Source: Flammeovirgaceae bacterium (GTDB lineage: Bacteria; Bacteroidota; Bacteroidia; Cytophagales; Cyclobacteriaceae). From it: 23,964 bases of DNA. Shown one piece after another: positions 23,694 through 23,964 of the stretch. The notes under the pieces are model-generated. The model saw only the letters and a list, made by a program, of their open reading frames with translations. It was not told the DNA's origin and did no database searches. The DNA is taken from positions 1-23,964 of the forward strand of contig CANGUI010000003.1 of assembly GCA_947457025.1 (NCBI GenBank), read 5' to 3'. Every line of letters starts with the position of its first letter. The stretch's first letter is position 1. A program made the position numbers and the translations under genes.

Positions 23694-23900
23694 GTCAGCC
23701 TCGAAACGTACGGCAGCCTTAAGTTAGCAGGCGGCTACGCAGATCCGAGCGTGTTTGCGATTTTCGAACGGCGGCCCTTCAATCCGAAAAACGCACACAC
23801 AAAGGCACACCGGCGGGTGAACCCCCAGTTGCCCTGAGTGTGCAACTCTGGACATTTCATTTTTGCTGAAATGCCGGTGTTTTTCATTTCAGTTTTACCG
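23694..23900. other. Intergenic stretch with three alternating 7-mers
   Basis: No gene is supported. Near its end are CATTTCA (23853-23859), TGAAATG (23867-23873) and CATTTCA (23885-23891). The middle copy can pair with either neighbour, giving two mutually exclusive small hairpins, possibly a terminator for the genes on either side. Confidence 0.4.
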
Positions 23901-23964
23901 CTATGTCGGCTGGCGGATTGTAAAATCAGAAATCCGGAAGGCGTCTTTGTTGGGAGCTTTGTAA
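23901..23964 (-). CDS. Possible C-terminus of a gene running off the right edge
   Basis: The minus strand is open from the window edge to a TAG (complement of 23901-23903), reading YKAPNKDAFRISDFTIRQPT. This has the look of the end of a beta-rich domain. It is only about 20 codons and may be chance. A hairpin at 23867-23891 lies just beyond the stop. No family can be named. Confidence 0.3.
   Translation of the reverse strand, partial: YKAPNKDAFRISDFTIRQPT

Overview
The window looks like chromosomal DNA of a Bacteroidota bacterium, probably of the Cytophagales type. The evidence is a tandem pair of LytS/GHKL kinases with a LytTR regulator, a TPR/beta-propeller/OmpA lipoprotein of PorE architecture, a secreted S9 peptidase with a palindrome-encoded peptide insertion, two TPM-domain genes, hardly any Shine-Dalgarno sequences, and TAnnTTTG-type -7 promoter boxes. 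This placement is inference; no rRNA, tRNA or CRISPR array is visible.

Left part, 1-2525 (accessory). A short minus-strand remnant resembling the C-terminus of a DNA methylase/restriction enzyme lies at the edge. Then comes an AT-rich lipoprotein alpha/beta hydrolase gene enclosed by two diverged direct copies of a structured, GC-rich repeat of about 255 bp (381-636 and 1821-2083). Layout and composition are those of a mobile gene cassette between attC-like sites, but no integrase is in the window.

Middle part, 2526-9659. A membrane-bound XRE regulator is followed by an exported protein built of about ten 34-residue SDHY repeats. Next is a signalling cluster: an intact LytS-type histidine kinase, a paralogue that has lost the phosphoacceptor His, the N-box Asn and the G-box, and a LytTR response regulator overlapping the paralogue by 4 bp. 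A TPR protein ends the section.

9700-17955 (largely housekeeping and envelope). This holds the PorE-like OmpA lipoprotein, a CCG-domain Fe-S protein with a conserved partner of unknown role, two overlapping TPM-domain genes, a DeoD-type purine nucleoside phosphorylase preceded by a doubtful small frame, and a dipeptidyl-peptidase-like S9 peptidase.

Right part, 17956-23964. A single-chain type IIG (Eco57I-like) restriction-modification enzyme overlaps a 129-residue protein that ends in QLGLF, a match to the sliding-clamp binding pentapeptide. Short AT-rich repeats lie on both sides of this pair. After it come a decayed M61-like peptidase pseudogene, a membrane-anchored metallophosphoesterase with an altered metal motif, and possibly the tail of a minus-strand gene at the edge.

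The best candidates for something undescribed are the repeat-flanked cassette, the kinase/pseudokinase/LytTR set, and the R-M enzyme with a putative clamp-binding partner.
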